Source of the DNA: an uncultured bacterium
GTDB taxonomy: Bacteria; Myxococcota_A; Bradymonadia; UBA7976; VGTA01
Reading direction: 5' to 3'
Length of the DNA stretch: 64,000 nucleotides
Assembly: GCA_943788935.1 (NCBI GenBank)
Contig: CALSSE010000009.1
Location: 248,001-312,000 of the forward strand
Position numbers and translations under genes: made by a program. Each line of letters opens with the position of its first letter. The stretch's first letter is position 1. Under the pieces are notes generated by a model. The model did no database searches, was not told the origin of the DNA, and saw only the letters and a list, made by a program, of their open reading frames with translations. This document shows, piece by piece, positions 1 to 9,120 of this stretch.

Positions 1-308
1 GTGAGTGCCAGGCAGATAATACGAATGTCAGAGGTCAAACCAAATCGGAGTCGGAGCTGCTTCACCAAGCGGAGCTGCTCGACGCTGTCATCGCAAGTGA
101 GGATGCTCTCGATGAGCGCTTGACGGCGAGCGGAGAGACCATCGACGTCGGTCGGTAAATGCTGACGTTGCTCTTCGGTAGGCGCTTGATCTTCAAAAAA
201 AGCAGAGAGGGCTCGCTCATAAGTGTTGTTCTTGGGAGAGCTCTCCTCCTTCGATGAAGAGACCTCTTGTGAGAGGGGCTCGCTGTGGACTCGATCTGGC
301 TGTGTCAT
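1..308 (-). CDS. Unrecognised protein, N-terminal part, cut by window edge
   Basis: Reading leftward from an ATG at 308 the frame is open for 102 codons to base 1, so only the N-terminus is present. It begins MTQPDRVHSEPLSQEV, with a Ser/Glu/Lys-rich first 35 residues and then a probably helical stretch ending ...LRFGLTSDIRIICLAL. There is no signal peptide or membrane segment in the visible part. A purine-rich GGTGGAG sits just before the ATG. The gene starts 27 nt after the stop of the lipoprotein gene upstream on the same strand, so co-transcription is plausible. I do not recognise a family. Confidence 0.55.
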   Translation of the reverse strand, partial: MTQPDRVHSEPLSQEVSSSKEESSPKNNTYERALSAFFEDQAPTEEQRQHLPTDVDGLSARRQALIESILTCDDSVEQLRLVKQLRLRFGLTSDIRIICLAL

Positions 309-335
309 ATCTCCACCCTTTCTTCTACTTTCAGT

Positions 336-2879
336 TTAGAGCATCTCGGAGGTGATCCCAGAGAGCCCGGGAGCGCCGATGCCATCTACGCTAGCACCTC
401 CAAGTCCCCCTACACCGAGTTGGAAGGTGTTTCGGAATGTGTCGGGAGAGCTGCCTAAACCGCGATAAATACCTACGCTGATCCCTCCGCCTCCGCCTCC
501 ACCATGACCACCTCGGCCACCATTTCCACCATGACCTCCGTTTCCTCCTCCTCCGATCTCGTCGCTCGCAGGTCCACCACCACCGCCGCTCCCACCGCTC
601 CCGCCTTCACCACCTCGACCACCCGCTCCCCCATCTCCACCAGCGTTAGTGATCAAGAGGTTTTGATCGAGGAAGGGTGAGGCGTTTATGAGGAGGACCG
701 CGATGCTCGCTCCTCCTCCTCCTCCTCCACTCCCGGGATAGCCACCACATCCAGCACTCCCACCACCGCCGCCACCGCCGCCACACCCCATGTCACAGTT
801 ATAACTAAAGACGGTGAAGCGCTCTTCTTGACCGCCGCCGCCGCCACCGCCACCACCGCCACCACCGTGAGCGCCTAGTTGACCATCTTCTCCATCGAGG
901 GCTATCCACTCAGCGCTGAAGATCGCCCCGACGCCTCCTCCGCCTTGTCCATCAGCGCCGCTTATACCATTCGCTCCATTCGACCCTCCTTGACCCACAC
1001 CGGTCGCGTCACATCTCGTGTTGCGATTACCCCCCACGCCGCCTTGTCCTCCACCCCCGGGAGAAGGTAAGCCAGACGCGCCGCTCACCCCGTTATCATC
1101 ATCTCTTCCCCCATTACCTCCCACACCACCTTGAACAGAGACCCCTCCACCACCACAGAAACTTTGCCCAGGTACACCTCCCGCTCTTACCGAGCAATCT
1201 TGGAAGTAGTTAGAGGAGTCTTGAGCATCTAAGCCTGCGCTCCCTACGACTCCATTGCTCCCCAAGCTCCCATCGATTCCTGAATGGCCATTCGCTCCTC
1301 TCCCTGCTTCGATAATATTATTCCTAAGAGTGATCAGCGCACTGTCTTTGAGGACAACACCATAGCTGCCCTCTCCGCTGAATACAGCATCATTGGTGGT
1401 GATCGAGAGACGCTGAACTTCAGTCTCACTGATAATACCTTCAGCGATGATCCCTTTACGAGTACCGACGACTCTACTCTGTAACGCTCTCGTCCGTTGC
1501 CAACCTTGAGTAGGGTCATAACCCCCATAAAGGCTAACCCCTTGAGCGAGCTCAACTGTCTCTAAATAAACGCCAACACCAATATAAACATCTTTACCGC
1601 TCTCGACGGCCAAGGCGATCCCCCTCTCGATCGTCCTGACAGGATCAAACATGCCGCCGAGAGAGTTATCATTACCGCTCTCCGCGTCCACGAAGATCGC
1701 TCGATTAACATCGCCATCAATCCCATCACAGTTACTATCAACGCTATCGATATCTGGTCGATCTTCAGCGGTTTGGAAGCGACAAGCGAGTTCACAACCG
1801 TCAACAGGGTTTTGGTTGAGGTCTACCCAACCCTCTAAACAGCGATCAATGAGGCAGACACCGAGACTACAGGCCGGAGTCGCATTAGGGAAGAGACAGA
1901 CGCTCCCACAGAAACCACAGTGATTGACATCAACGCTAAAGTCGATGTGCTCATCAACCTCTCCATCACAGTCATTATCGAGAGAATCACAGCTAATCTC
2001 TTGATCCATCGCTGCTCCACTAATACTCATAAAACCCTCGGTCCCTTGTGGATAGCGACAATCCCAAACACCTTCGAGACAAGCAGGGTCAGCGTCAGCG
2101 CATACTCCTTCTGTGGAGCAGATCCCCTCAGCTAGGGTCAGGTTCTCATCGACTTGAAAGTCGCAGTCATTATCACGGCCATCGCAGCGCTCTATACCCG
2201 ATTCATTGGTCTCTGGATCTTCTTCATCACAATCGATCCCTAAACAATCTGCTCCTTCTCCGTAGCCATCTCCATCGGGGTCTGTACAGCCGGCGCAGAG
2301 TCCGCTGACTGGGAGGCACTGTCTCAGAGATTGCTCGGTATCACCGGCGACGTCTTGGCACTCGTAGCCTTCGGGACAGGGACGCTGAGTACAGTCTTCT
2401 GAGCAATATCGACCGCGTCCAATATCTAGACAGCGGTCAGCTTGATCATCACAATCAGCATCAGTCTCACAAGCCAGGCAGAGATCAGGCTCGTCAGGGA
2501 TACAGAGCTGAGTGATATCATCACCCGTGTTAGTGAGTGTCCCACAGATGAGACCTAACTCACAGTCTTGGTCTTCAAAGCAGAGCTCGGTACATACTCT
2601 TGAGCCCTCAAAATCAATACAATACCCAGAAGAGCATTCTCGAGCGCTTTCACAAGGATCTCCAAAGCGTCCAAAGGCCATATCGGATTGAGAGAGAGGA
2701 CCTTGATCAAAGGCTTCAGGTATAAAAGGTGTGGCGTCCCTAAGAGCCCCTTGGTCTTGTTGAGTCTGCAGTCTAGGGATTGTTTCATCATCACAACTGA
2801 TTCCTGAGAGACAGAGTAAAAGAAGAGACAGCGAAGAGAGAGGCATGGCGAGAGGGTTTATCGCTCTTGTCGCTCTCAT
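336..2879 (-). CDS. Lipoprotein with Cys-rich, MopE-type metal-binding, DUF1565-like and Gly-rich regions
   Basis: A large exported lipoprotein of about 847 residues. From ATG 2879 the signal peptide is 29 residues, ending GIS-Cys, followed by Asp-Asp-Glu. Longer starts are open (ATG 2966 has an AGAGG upstream; ATG 3050 overlaps the TonB gene), but they place 50 or more residues before the Cys, so 2879 is preferred. In order: a Cys-rich Dickkopf-like region (about residues 75-195), a MopE-type calcium/copper-binding motif (DPDGDGYG...CDGRDNDCD..VDEN, about 200-246), a second CDSLDNDCDGEVDE motif (about 296-311), a DUF1565-like beta-helix start (about 395-460) and about 290 residues dominated by glycine runs. 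It probably sits on the cell surface. The function is not known; the Gly-rich tail may form an extended or packed glycine lattice. Confidence 0.8.
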   Translation of the reverse strand: MRATRAINPLAMPLSSLSLLLLCLSGISCDDETIPRLQTQQDQGALRDATPFIPEAFDQGPLSQSDMAFGRFGDPCESARECSSGYCIDFEGSRVCTELCFEDQDCELGLICGTLTNTGDDITQLCIPDEPDLCLACETDADCDDQADRCLDIGRGRYCSEDCTQRPCPEGYECQDVAGDTEQSLRQCLPVSGLCAGCTDPDGDGYGEGADCLGIDCDEEDPETNESGIERCDGRDNDCDFQVDENLTLAEGICSTEGVCADADPACLEGVWDCRYPQGTEGFMSISGAAMDQEISCDSLDNDCDGEVDEHIDFSVDVNHCGFCGSVCLFPNATPACSLGVCLIDRCLEGWVDLNQNPVDGCELACRFQTAEDRPDIDSVDSNCDGIDGDVNRAIFVDAESGNDNSLGGMFDPVRTIERGIALAVESGKDVYIGVGVYLETVELAQGVSLYGGYDPTQGWQRTRALQSRVVGTRKGIIAEGIISETEVQRLSITTNDAVFSGEGSYGVVLKDSALITLRNNIIEAGRGANGHSGIDGSLGSNGVVGSAGLDAQDSSNYFQDCSVRAGGVPGQSFCGGGGVSVQGGVGGNGGRDDDNGVSGASGLPSPGGGGQGGVGGNRNTRCDATGVGQGGSNGANGISGADGQGGGGVGAIFSAEWIALDGEDGQLGAHGGGGGGGGGGGGQEERFTVFSYNCDMGCGGGGGGGGSAGCGGYPGSGGGGGGASIAVLLINASPFLDQNLLITNAGGDGGAGGRGGEGGSGGSGGGGGPASDEIGGGGNGGHGGNGGRGGHGGGGGGGISVGIYRGLGSSPDTFRNTFQLGVGGLGGASVDGIGAPGLSGITSEML

Positions 2880-3018
2880 AGCTCTTCTAATCAGAGCAGT
2901 CTCAGTGATCATTGAGGAGGAGGTGTATTGGGTGGGGGCGCTATATCCGTCAACATTATCTCTCATTACACTAGCCTCTAAAGATCTTTGGGGACAGGTC
3001 AAATGATTTAATCCCACT

Positions 3019-4191
3019 TTATCGGAATAACCTAAAACTTCTTGAGCCAATCTCTAGATAGAATCCAAATTTAAAGTGGATCAGACCATCAGCTTCGACT
3101 AACCCTTGAGGTGGGTGATGGAAGGGTTGGGCTCTAAGGAATGCGCTTACCGCTTCTCGGTCTAAGAGTGGAACACCGCTCGGTCCGGTGACGTCGATTT
3201 TAGCAATACTGCCATCGGGATTAAGGGTGACCGCTAAGATTGTCTTGCGATCTCGAACACCAAAGACTTGCCCACGAGGGTCAACCTGTCCCAATCTTTG
3301 GGTAGGTTTCCACCGAGCGCTTACCTCTCTCTTGACTCGATTAAAGAAGAAAGCATATTTGAACTCACGGGTATTAAGCGCGGTTTGATTCCCTCTTTTA
3401 ACCCGTTCAATATGATCTAATGAGCCATCGACTCGAGAGAGGTCTCTTGGCCCTAAAGTCGGTAAGAGACTTTGATAGTGAGTGGGGGTCATCCGTTGTA
3501 CTGATCTGCCAGAGGAAGATTTACTTTTTATCCCATAAACGCTCTCTGACCTCTGCTTCTCTTTGGCGACTTGATGTTTGAATTTTCCATCACCGAGCTT
3601 GAGCAGTGGCGCTTTTGAAGGTTTAGGTCTCTTCTTATTCCTATTCACTTCTTCTCTCTGTTCGCCTCGTTTAACAGAGCGATCAGAGGTGGCGCGCTGT
3701 GTATGTCGCTTGGGTTTACGAGTCTTGGATGTCGCATGTCGCTTTCCCTGTCGACTTCCCGCTTTATCCTTACCGCCAGCCAAACTCCGTTTAGATGATT
3801 TCTGCATCTCGGGTTGAGGAGCACGCCTCTCACGATGAACCATCTCTCTCTTTACCGCGTTATTAAACTCAGCGAGAAATCGACTCTTCGTCGGGACTTT
3901 TTCTACGGGGGGGGGGGGGATCTCCACGATCTGTTGGCGTCGGTTAGCTTGACGCTCGCGCTCTTCGATCTCAAGTTTACGAGCCTTGGGTGTCTTGAGT
4001 CGTCGAAGTTTATTAAGCTCTTTTTCGGAGAGTAGAGGGATGGGAGCGCTTGGGGCTGGCCGCTTAATCACCGGCGCCGGAGGGGGTAAGGTCTGTACTG
4101 AGATGATCAAAACAGTGATAAGGTGAACGAGCAGTGACAATAAAAACGCGGCGACCGTTGAGCGGACTTTGGGCGCGTGTCTCATCGTCAT
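3019..4191 (-). CDS. TonB-family protein (energy transducer-like)
   Basis: A 390-residue protein with one N-terminal membrane helix (about residues 12-34), a proline-rich stretch, a long very basic linker (about 110-230, rich in Lys/Arg) and a C-terminal TonB-like domain (about 290-380: FFFNRVKREVSARWKP, then AVTLNPDGSIAKIDV and a ...LLDREAVSAF segment). TonB proteins couple the proton motive force through ExbB/ExbD to outer-membrane receptors, and TonB-C domains also occur in other periplasm-spanning proteins. No exbB/exbD lies in the window. The start at 4191 is supported by AGGAGG 4 nt upstream. The basic linker is unusual for TonB, which normally has Pro-Lys/Pro-Glu repeats. A run of 13 C (coding strand) inside the gene encodes the PPPP of EIPPPPVEK. 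Confidence 0.8.
   Translation of the reverse strand: MTMRHAPKVRSTVAAFLLSLLVHLITVLIISVQTLPPPAPVIKRPAPSAPIPLLSEKELNKLRRLKTPKARKLEIEERERQANRRQQIVEIPPPPVEKVPTKSRFLAEFNNAVKREMVHRERRAPQPEMQKSSKRSLAGGKDKAGSRQGKRHATSKTRKPKRHTQRATSDRSVKRGEQREEVNRNKKRPKPSKAPLLKLGDGKFKHQVAKEKQRSESVYGIKSKSSSGRSVQRMTPTHYQSLLPTLGPRDLSRVDGSLDHIERVKRGNQTALNTREFKYAFFFNRVKREVSARWKPTQRLGQVDPRGQVFGVRDRKTILAVTLNPDGSIAKIDVTGPSGVPLLDREAVSAFLRAQPFHHPPQGLVEADGLIHFKFGFYLEIGSRSFRLFR
3907..3919. repeat. 13-base G/C homopolymer inside the TonB-like gene
   Basis: Thirteen consecutive G on the plus strand (C on the coding strand) within the TonB-like gene, covering the last base of an Ile codon and four Pro codons. At the length shown the frame is intact; gain or loss of one base would truncate the protein before its TonB-C domain. 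Tracts this long slip readily during replication and are typical of phase-variable genes, but are also common sequencing-error sites. Confidence 0.9.
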
Positions 4192-4380
4192 TGAGTCCTC
4201 CTATGGGAGATGTTTACCTACGGCTGTGTGACTCTCCCCACCATACACTTTGTCTTATAGGCGCTCAAGTGATCACGAATGATTGTTATCATCAACCACG
4301 CTGCCAACAGGGTGACCCTCAAGGGGAGTTAACCGAAGTCGTTGCTTGTAAGAGATCGTTAAGTTTTTTTCAACGGCTCT

Positions 4381-4480
4381 GCATAAATAAAGCTAAATTT
4401 TCATAAATAGAGCTAAATTCGCATAAATAAAGTTCAAATCGCACAAATAAAACTTAGTTTGCACAAATAAGACTTCAAGA
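4381..4480. repeat. Five 20-bp tandem repeats beside tRNA-Val
   Basis: Five consecutive 20-bp units with starts at 4381, 4401, 4421, 4441 and 4461. The core is gCAtAAATAaAgctaaAttt; units differ at several positions, so the array is old or under weak constraint. It ends one base from the 3' end of the minus-strand tRNA-Val, so tRNA transcripts would run into it. The remaining non-coding sequence between the TonB-like gene and the array (4192-4380) shows no further feature I can support. Confidence 0.85.
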
Positions 4481-4481
4481 G

Positions 4482-4555
4482 TGGGCGCTACAAGATTTGA
4501 ACTTGTGACCCCCGGTTTGTAAGACCGGTGCTCTAACCAGCTGAGCTAAGCGCCC
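4482..4555 (-). tRNA. tRNA-Val (anticodon TAC)
   Basis: The minus strand folds as a complete cloverleaf: acceptor GGGCGCT paired with AGCGCCC, D-arm GCTC/GAGC, anticodon stem CCGGT/ACCGG with loop CTTACAA (anticodon TAC, reads GUA), five-base variable loop, T-arm ACAAG/CTTGT with TTCAAAT loop, and discriminator A. The 3' CCA is not encoded (CTC follows), so it must be added by CCA transferase. Confidence 0.96.
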
Positions 4556-4566
4556 TCTTGGTGTGA

Positions 4567-4595
4567 TGTATGTCTCAGATGGAGATAAAAGTCAA
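4567..4595 (-). promoter_or_regulatory. Candidate sigma70 promoter of tRNA-Val
   Basis: On the minus strand a TTGACT -35 box (4590-4595) is separated by 17 nt from CATACA (4567-4572) as a weak -10, ending 11 nt before the tRNA 5' end. The -35 is close to consensus and the spacing is ideal; the -10 matches at only three positions. Confidence 0.4.
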
Positions 4596-4708
4596 GCTTA
4601 TGTTGAGAAGATTCTCTAAATGAGGATACTGCACTCTGAAAACTACCTGTGATAGCGAGCTCTTATTTAAGAAGAGGGGCTAATAAAAACTGCAAGTGAT
4701 TATCTATT

Positions 4709-6259
4709 ATGTCTTCAGCTCCTCCCGTTGAGTCTCACTCATCTCTCTCCCGAATCTCCGCTCATATCCACCGATTAATCAGTGGACATAAGGGGGGCTC
4801 AATATTTGTGTTACTCATTATGATCTATGCTCTAGGCGCCTCGGATCGCCTAAGCCGAGCGAGTTCAAATCATCACTTTGCCTATCTAGCAGAGTCATTT
4901 CTCTCAGGTCAGCTCCATCTTAAGCGCTCTCCACCTCACGGGAATGATTGGGCCTCATATGAGATATTGCGCCTAGCGCCCTCAGCGCAGAGCGCCATTG
5001 AGCAGACGCTATCACGACCCATAGACGACCTCAAAGGGGTCTTCTTACCCAAAGAAGGACAAAAACGGTGGCCACGACGCTTTCAAACCCTTAGGGGAGA
5101 GCAAGTGGTGATTAAACGAGGAGAGATGATCTCCAAGACTAGAAGACATTATGTCTCTTTTCCCCCGATGCCGGCGATCTTAATGCTCCCCTTGGTGGCG
5201 ATCTTTGGCTTAGCTACCTCTGATGTCTGGTTCACAATCTTCTTTGGAGCGTTGAATGGACTCATCGCCTTCACTCTCTTTAAACGAGTGATACAGTGGA
5301 GAGAGTCACGGCCACTCATTATCGCTCAAAGTGAGACGTCTGATCATCTTCAGGTGTTGAGCGATCATCAGGTCAGTGGAGAAGCGTTGTGGCTCACTCT
5401 CAGCTTATGTTTGGGTACGGCTCACCTGTGGTGCGCGGTGCGAGGAGAGGTGTGGTTCACTGCCCTCATCCTAGGCGTCACTTTTCAACTCTTGTTTTTC
5501 CGCTGGGCTTGGCAACTCCGTCGACCCTTATTGGCAGGTCTCGCTTATGCGTGCGCCTTCTCCACAAGAGCCTCCTTAATTACCTTAGGTCTCTTCGCGT
5601 ATCTACAGCTCTTCTCGACGGGTGGAAAGTACAAATTTGATGAGCGCTTAAGGCGTTTAGGGGTGTTCACCATACCCCCACTTATCATCGGCCTCTCCCT
5701 CCTTTATTATAACCATGTTCGATTCGAGCGATGGTATGAATTCGGCCACAGCTATCTAGCAGGAGGGCAGCTTAAGCGAATCGCTGAATATGGTCTCTTC
5801 CACCCGATTTTCTTACAGAAGAATTTAATCGCAGCCTTCGCCTTACTCCCTTCACTCTCACTCAGCCCTCTGTTGTTTACATACAGCTGGCATGGGATGG
5901 CCCTTCAATTTAGCTCACCTCACCTACTTATGTCGCTATTCCCAAATTTGAGCGCTAAAGGCCCTAAGATCAAGAGTCGTGAGAGTATGCGATTAGGCTT
6001 GGGAGTGGTAAGCCTCAGCACCTTAGGTTTATTGCTCTTCTATCAAAACACCGGTTGGGTTCAGTATTCTTGGCGATTCGCGCTCGATTTTATACCTGCG
6101 GTGACACTCTTCATCGCTACCACAGCACAGGCCAAAGGTAAGCTGTATAAGTCTCTGACGCTGTGGGGAGTGTTCATCAACATGGGGGGCGCGATTATCT
6201 TCGGGCGCTCAAGTGTTTGGTGGGTCGGGGTAAACTTACCGCAGTTGCTTCCCCATTGA
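4709..6259 (+). CDS. Polytopic membrane protein, possibly GT-C glycosyltransferase-like
   Basis: A 516-residue integral membrane protein with about ten hydrophobic segments, starting at residue 30. A soluble loop of about 90 residues follows the first helix. The segment YVSFPPMPAILMLPL near residue 150 and the RFERWYEFGHSYL segment near 345 resemble features of GT-C-fold glycosyltransferases such as ArnT/PMT-like proteins, whose first long loop carries the catalytic acids. That assignment rests on pattern only. No strong ribosome-binding site precedes the ATG. It is divergent from the tRNA gene and separated from the FHA gene by 214 nt with no recognised feature. An undefined polytopic protein is the safe call. 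Confidence 0.7.
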   Translation: MSSAPPVESHSSLSRISAHIHRLISGHKGGSIFVLLIMIYALGASDRLSRASSNHHFAYLAESFLSGQLHLKRSPPHGNDWASYEILRLAPSAQSAIEQTLSRPIDDLKGVFLPKEGQKRWPRRFQTLRGEQVVIKRGEMISKTRRHYVSFPPMPAILMLPLVAIFGLATSDVWFTIFFGALNGLIAFTLFKRVIQWRESRPLIIAQSETSDHLQVLSDHQVSGEALWLTLSLCLGTAHLWCAVRGEVWFTALILGVTFQLLFFRWAWQLRRPLLAGLAYACAFSTRASLITLGLFAYLQLFSTGGKYKFDERLRRLGVFTIPPLIIGLSLLYYNHVRFERWYEFGHSYLAGGQLKRIAEYGLFHPIFLQKNLIAAFALLPSLSLSPLLFTYSWHGMALQFSSPHLLMSLFPNLSAKGPKIKSRESMRLGLGVVSLSTLGLLLFYQNTGWVQYSWRFALDFIPAVTLFIATTAQAKGKLYKSLTLWGVFINMGGAIIFGRSSVWWVGVNLPQLLPH

Positions 6260-6473
6260 GAGATTACCCTTTCAAGCTCTTTCTTTCTCTGTAGAGAGTG
6301 GAGGGTAGGATCTCTGACTCATTGCGCTCGTCTCTGAGCCTGATTAGCGTTTCGCACCCTCGCTATGCTACGTTCTAATCATTCATGATCAATGGATAAG
6401 TCTTGACGAGAGTCTACCGACTCATTCACTGTCACTGCTCATATTTATATTGTCTATTGAGGAGGACTCAACG

Positions 6474-8444
6474 ATGTCGAGTGATTGGCGAAGAGGTCAA
6501 GGAGATGCCTCTGCGTATCCACAGACAGGCCAACCAGAACCAGCGAGCCCTTTTATGCGGACCGCCTTTGGCTACTCGACACCGAATCAGGGTGTACAGT
6601 CACCTCCTCAAGATAATCTTCAAGTGAATTATCAGCAGGAAGTGAAGAGCACTCCTACCTCAGTTTTACTACCTGTCGGTCAAGAGCAAGGCCAGCTCCG
6701 AGGGAAACTGAGCACGATTAAGGGTGAACAAGCAGGCGACTCTTGGTTTTTAAATAGGAGTCATACCACGCTTGGCCGAGCGCTCGACAATGATATTGTT
6801 CTCCTAGATATCGCCGCCAGCCGAAAACATGCCCAAGTGATCCGAGGAGAGCAGGGCTTCTCCCTCCTCGATTTAAGGAGCGCTAACGGGGTATTTCTAA
6901 ATGGACGACGAGTCACCGAGGAAGAACTGTACGATGGAGATGAAATCGAGATCGGTGAGACCGTTCTTAGATTCGAGAGTTTAGGTCAGTCGAGACAGAG
7001 AGAACTATTGGATGATGACACATCCCCTGGCATAGACCCTATTATTCATCACTCTCCCCCTTCGGCACCTAATCCATCAGTTTTACCTTATCCAGGAAAG
7101 ATTCCTCTCCCGCCGATCAACCATCCGAGGTCCACTCAGAAGCCTCCTCAGCGTCAAATCCCAGTACCTGCGGGCCCTCATCAAGGAGCTCAAAGAGACT
7201 CAAATAAGCAGATGCATGTCACGTATGGTTTCGGGAGTCAGTGGTCACAAGAAGACTTGGGGGTCTCTCTCGAACCACTTCAAGTTCAACGCCCCTCATT
7301 ATCTCCCCTAGAGCGACTACATCAGCACGTTTACAGGGTGAAGTTTGAGATTCAAGCCGGGCGCGGCCGAAAGGCGATGATCTTGAGATTGAGCTTAGCG
7401 CTCACAGTGTTGCTCATATTCTTCGCTTTTGGGGGGATCATCAATAAGCTCACCAACGGTCTCATCGATGAGCCGACTCCAAGTGCGATCACGGGAGCGG
7501 AGGGGAATGTGAGCGGAGGGGGGGGACCCCTCATTACTCTAAATGGGTCGACCACATCAAAAGTTCCTCCTATCGAGGCCTCTATTCAATCTGATCGAGC
7601 AGAGAGGCTCTTAACTCAGCGTCGATGGCGAGAGCTCATTAAGCTACTTAAGGATCAGTCCGCTGAGTCCATTTCGATCAATGACCCACGAGGTGACGCG
7701 CTTTTATCGCAAGCTGAGAGAGGATTGATTGATGAAGAGGCTCCTAAGATATTACAAGCGATAGAGCGTGGTTCTTTGGGGGTTGCTGAGAGTTCATATT
7801 CAGAGCTCAGTGAGCTTCTCTCCAACCGCACTTTGGGTCAATTGATCCCTCTCTCATATTCTCTATGGATTCATCGACGTGAGTTAGGTGACCTCTCTGC
7901 GCTAAACCCGCCTCCGCGTGAGCAAAGAGCTCTAAAGCGATCTGCTCAACTCGCCTCTGAAGGTAAATATCGTCGGGCTTTAAAAGCCTTAAAACAGCGT
8001 CGACCCAATCGCCGTCGACTCTCCTTATTTAAACTTAGAGAAGCATCTCTCAAGGTGCTCCAAAAGCGACGTTCGACGATCACGAAAATGAGAGATCAAG
8101 AGCTTCAGTATTTGTTAGGACAATCCTTTGATTATCAAGAACTGCTACAACAATATAGAGCTCGAATAGAACAAGGGGTGAGGAAAACTCAATATAAAGA
8201 GGTCGCTCCATGGCTAGAGGCAGCGATCCTCTTATCTGTAGATCAACCACAGATCCGTCAGTACTTTAAGAGGAATCAAACTCAGCTGAGAGCTGAGGCG
8301 ATTAATTGGTTAAGCATAGCTGAGTCAGAGAGCAAGCGGAATAAAGGTCTGTCGAGAGCTCTATTAGAAGCGGCCATCCCTTATCTTTCGAAGCAAAATG
8401 TGCAGACCGCTAAGCGACTGATGAAGAAGCTGAAGCGTCGTTAA
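6474..8444 (+). CDS. FHA-domain membrane protein
   Basis: A 656-residue protein. An N-terminal Pro/Gln-rich tail (about 1-75) precedes a forkhead-associated domain (about 78-168) with the expected phosphothreonine-binding signature: GR in TTLGRALDND, SRKHA, SANGVFLNG and a final strand VLRFE. A Pro-rich linker leads to one membrane helix (about 300-324), and the remaining 330 residues are charged and largely helical. FHA domains bind phosphothreonine, so this is probably a membrane-anchored adaptor downstream of a Ser/Thr kinase; no kinase is in the window. The start at 6474 is chosen because GGAGG lies 8 nt upstream; the frame is open to 6450. Confidence 0.85.
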   Translation: MSSDWRRGQGDASAYPQTGQPEPASPFMRTAFGYSTPNQGVQSPPQDNLQVNYQQEVKSTPTSVLLPVGQEQGQLRGKLSTIKGEQAGDSWFLNRSHTTLGRALDNDIVLLDIAASRKHAQVIRGEQGFSLLDLRSANGVFLNGRRVTEEELYDGDEIEIGETVLRFESLGQSRQRELLDDDTSPGIDPIIHHSPPSAPNPSVLPYPGKIPLPPINHPRSTQKPPQRQIPVPAGPHQGAQRDSNKQMHVTYGFGSQWSQEDLGVSLEPLQVQRPSLSPLERLHQHVYRVKFEIQAGRGRKAMILRLSLALTVLLIFFAFGGIINKLTNGLIDEPTPSAITGAEGNVSGGGGPLITLNGSTTSKVPPIEASIQSDRAERLLTQRRWRELIKLLKDQSAESISINDPRGDALLSQAERGLIDEEAPKILQAIERGSLGVAESSYSELSELLSNRTLGQLIPLSYSLWIHRRELGDLSALNPPPREQRALKRSAQLASEGKYRRALKALKQRRPNRRRLSLFKLREASLKVLQKRRSTITKMRDQELQYLLGQSFDYQELLQQYRARIEQGVRKTQYKEVAPWLEAAILLSVDQPQIRQYFKRNQTQLRAEAINWLSIAESESKRNKGLSRALLEAAIPYLSKQNVQTAKRLMKKLKRR

Positions 8445-8522
8445 AGATGGTAAATATGAGTCAGGTGAGAGCGCCGGCTTCATCTTTAAGTTATTTGAAG
8501 GGATGATCAGAGGAGATCGATC

Positions 8523-9104
8523 ATGTTAAGATTACAATCAGAGACCCCCCAAGATTGGGTAAATCGAGCGACATCCGAGATCGAAGAGTTGTTGATTGAT
8601 CACGCTCACTGCGAAAAGAAAGCGGCCTCAACGGCGATTAATCTTATTTTTAGATATCCCGAGTATGGCCAGCTCCTCATCCCGCTCTCTGAGTTAGCGA
8701 GGGAGGAGCTAGAGCACTTTGAGTTAGTCTTAGAAGAGCTGAGAGCTCGGGGTGGAGAATATCGTCGCTTGAAACCCTCCGCTTATGCGGGAAAGCTGAT
8801 CACTGAGGTGAGGAAACCGGAGCCCCATAAGCTCCTTGATACTCTGCTCTGTTGCGCGTTGATCGAGGCGCGGAGCTGTGAGAGGATGAAATTGCTCGCG
8901 ACCGCTTTTGTGGGGGTTGATGAGCGTCTCGCTGTCCTCTATCAAGGCTTACTCGCCAGTGAGGCTCGTCATCACAGCTTATATGTAGATCTCGCGCTCT
9001 CTGTGGCGCCTCAGAGTGAGGTGATGAGTCGGCTTCATGAACTCTCCACTCATGAGAGTGAGGTGCTGAGTGAGCGAGGCAAAGAGTTAAGGATGCACAG
9101 CTAA
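8523..9104 (+). CDS. miaE: tRNA-(ms2io6A)-hydroxylase MiaE
   Basis: This 193-residue protein matches MiaE, the diiron monooxygenase that hydroxylates the isopentenyl group of ms2i6A37 in tRNAs reading UNN codons. Iron ligands are visible in the ferritin-like four-helix arrangement: Glu in IEELLIDHAHCEKKAAS, the E-x2-H motif in LAREELEHFEL, Glu in IEARSCERMKLL and the E-x2-H motif in LASEARHHSLY. Length is normal. AGGAG lies 7 nt before the ATG. It is followed after 16 nt by a DksA-type gene, so the two may be co-transcribed. Confidence 0.93.
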   Translation: MLRLQSETPQDWVNRATSEIEELLIDHAHCEKKAASTAINLIFRYPEYGQLLIPLSELAREELEHFELVLEELRARGGEYRRLKPSAYAGKLITEVRKPEPHKLLDTLLCCALIEARSCERMKLLATAFVGVDERLAVLYQGLLASEARHHSLYVDLALSVAPQSEVMSRLHELSTHESEVLSERGKELRMHS

Positions 9105-9120
9105 GAGAGAGAGTATACTC

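Noticed and set aside
4482..4555. Reading the tRNA as tRNA-Thr (TGT) from the plus strand
   Set aside because: The cloverleaf is correct only on the minus strand and gives loop CTTACAA, anticodon TAC (Val).
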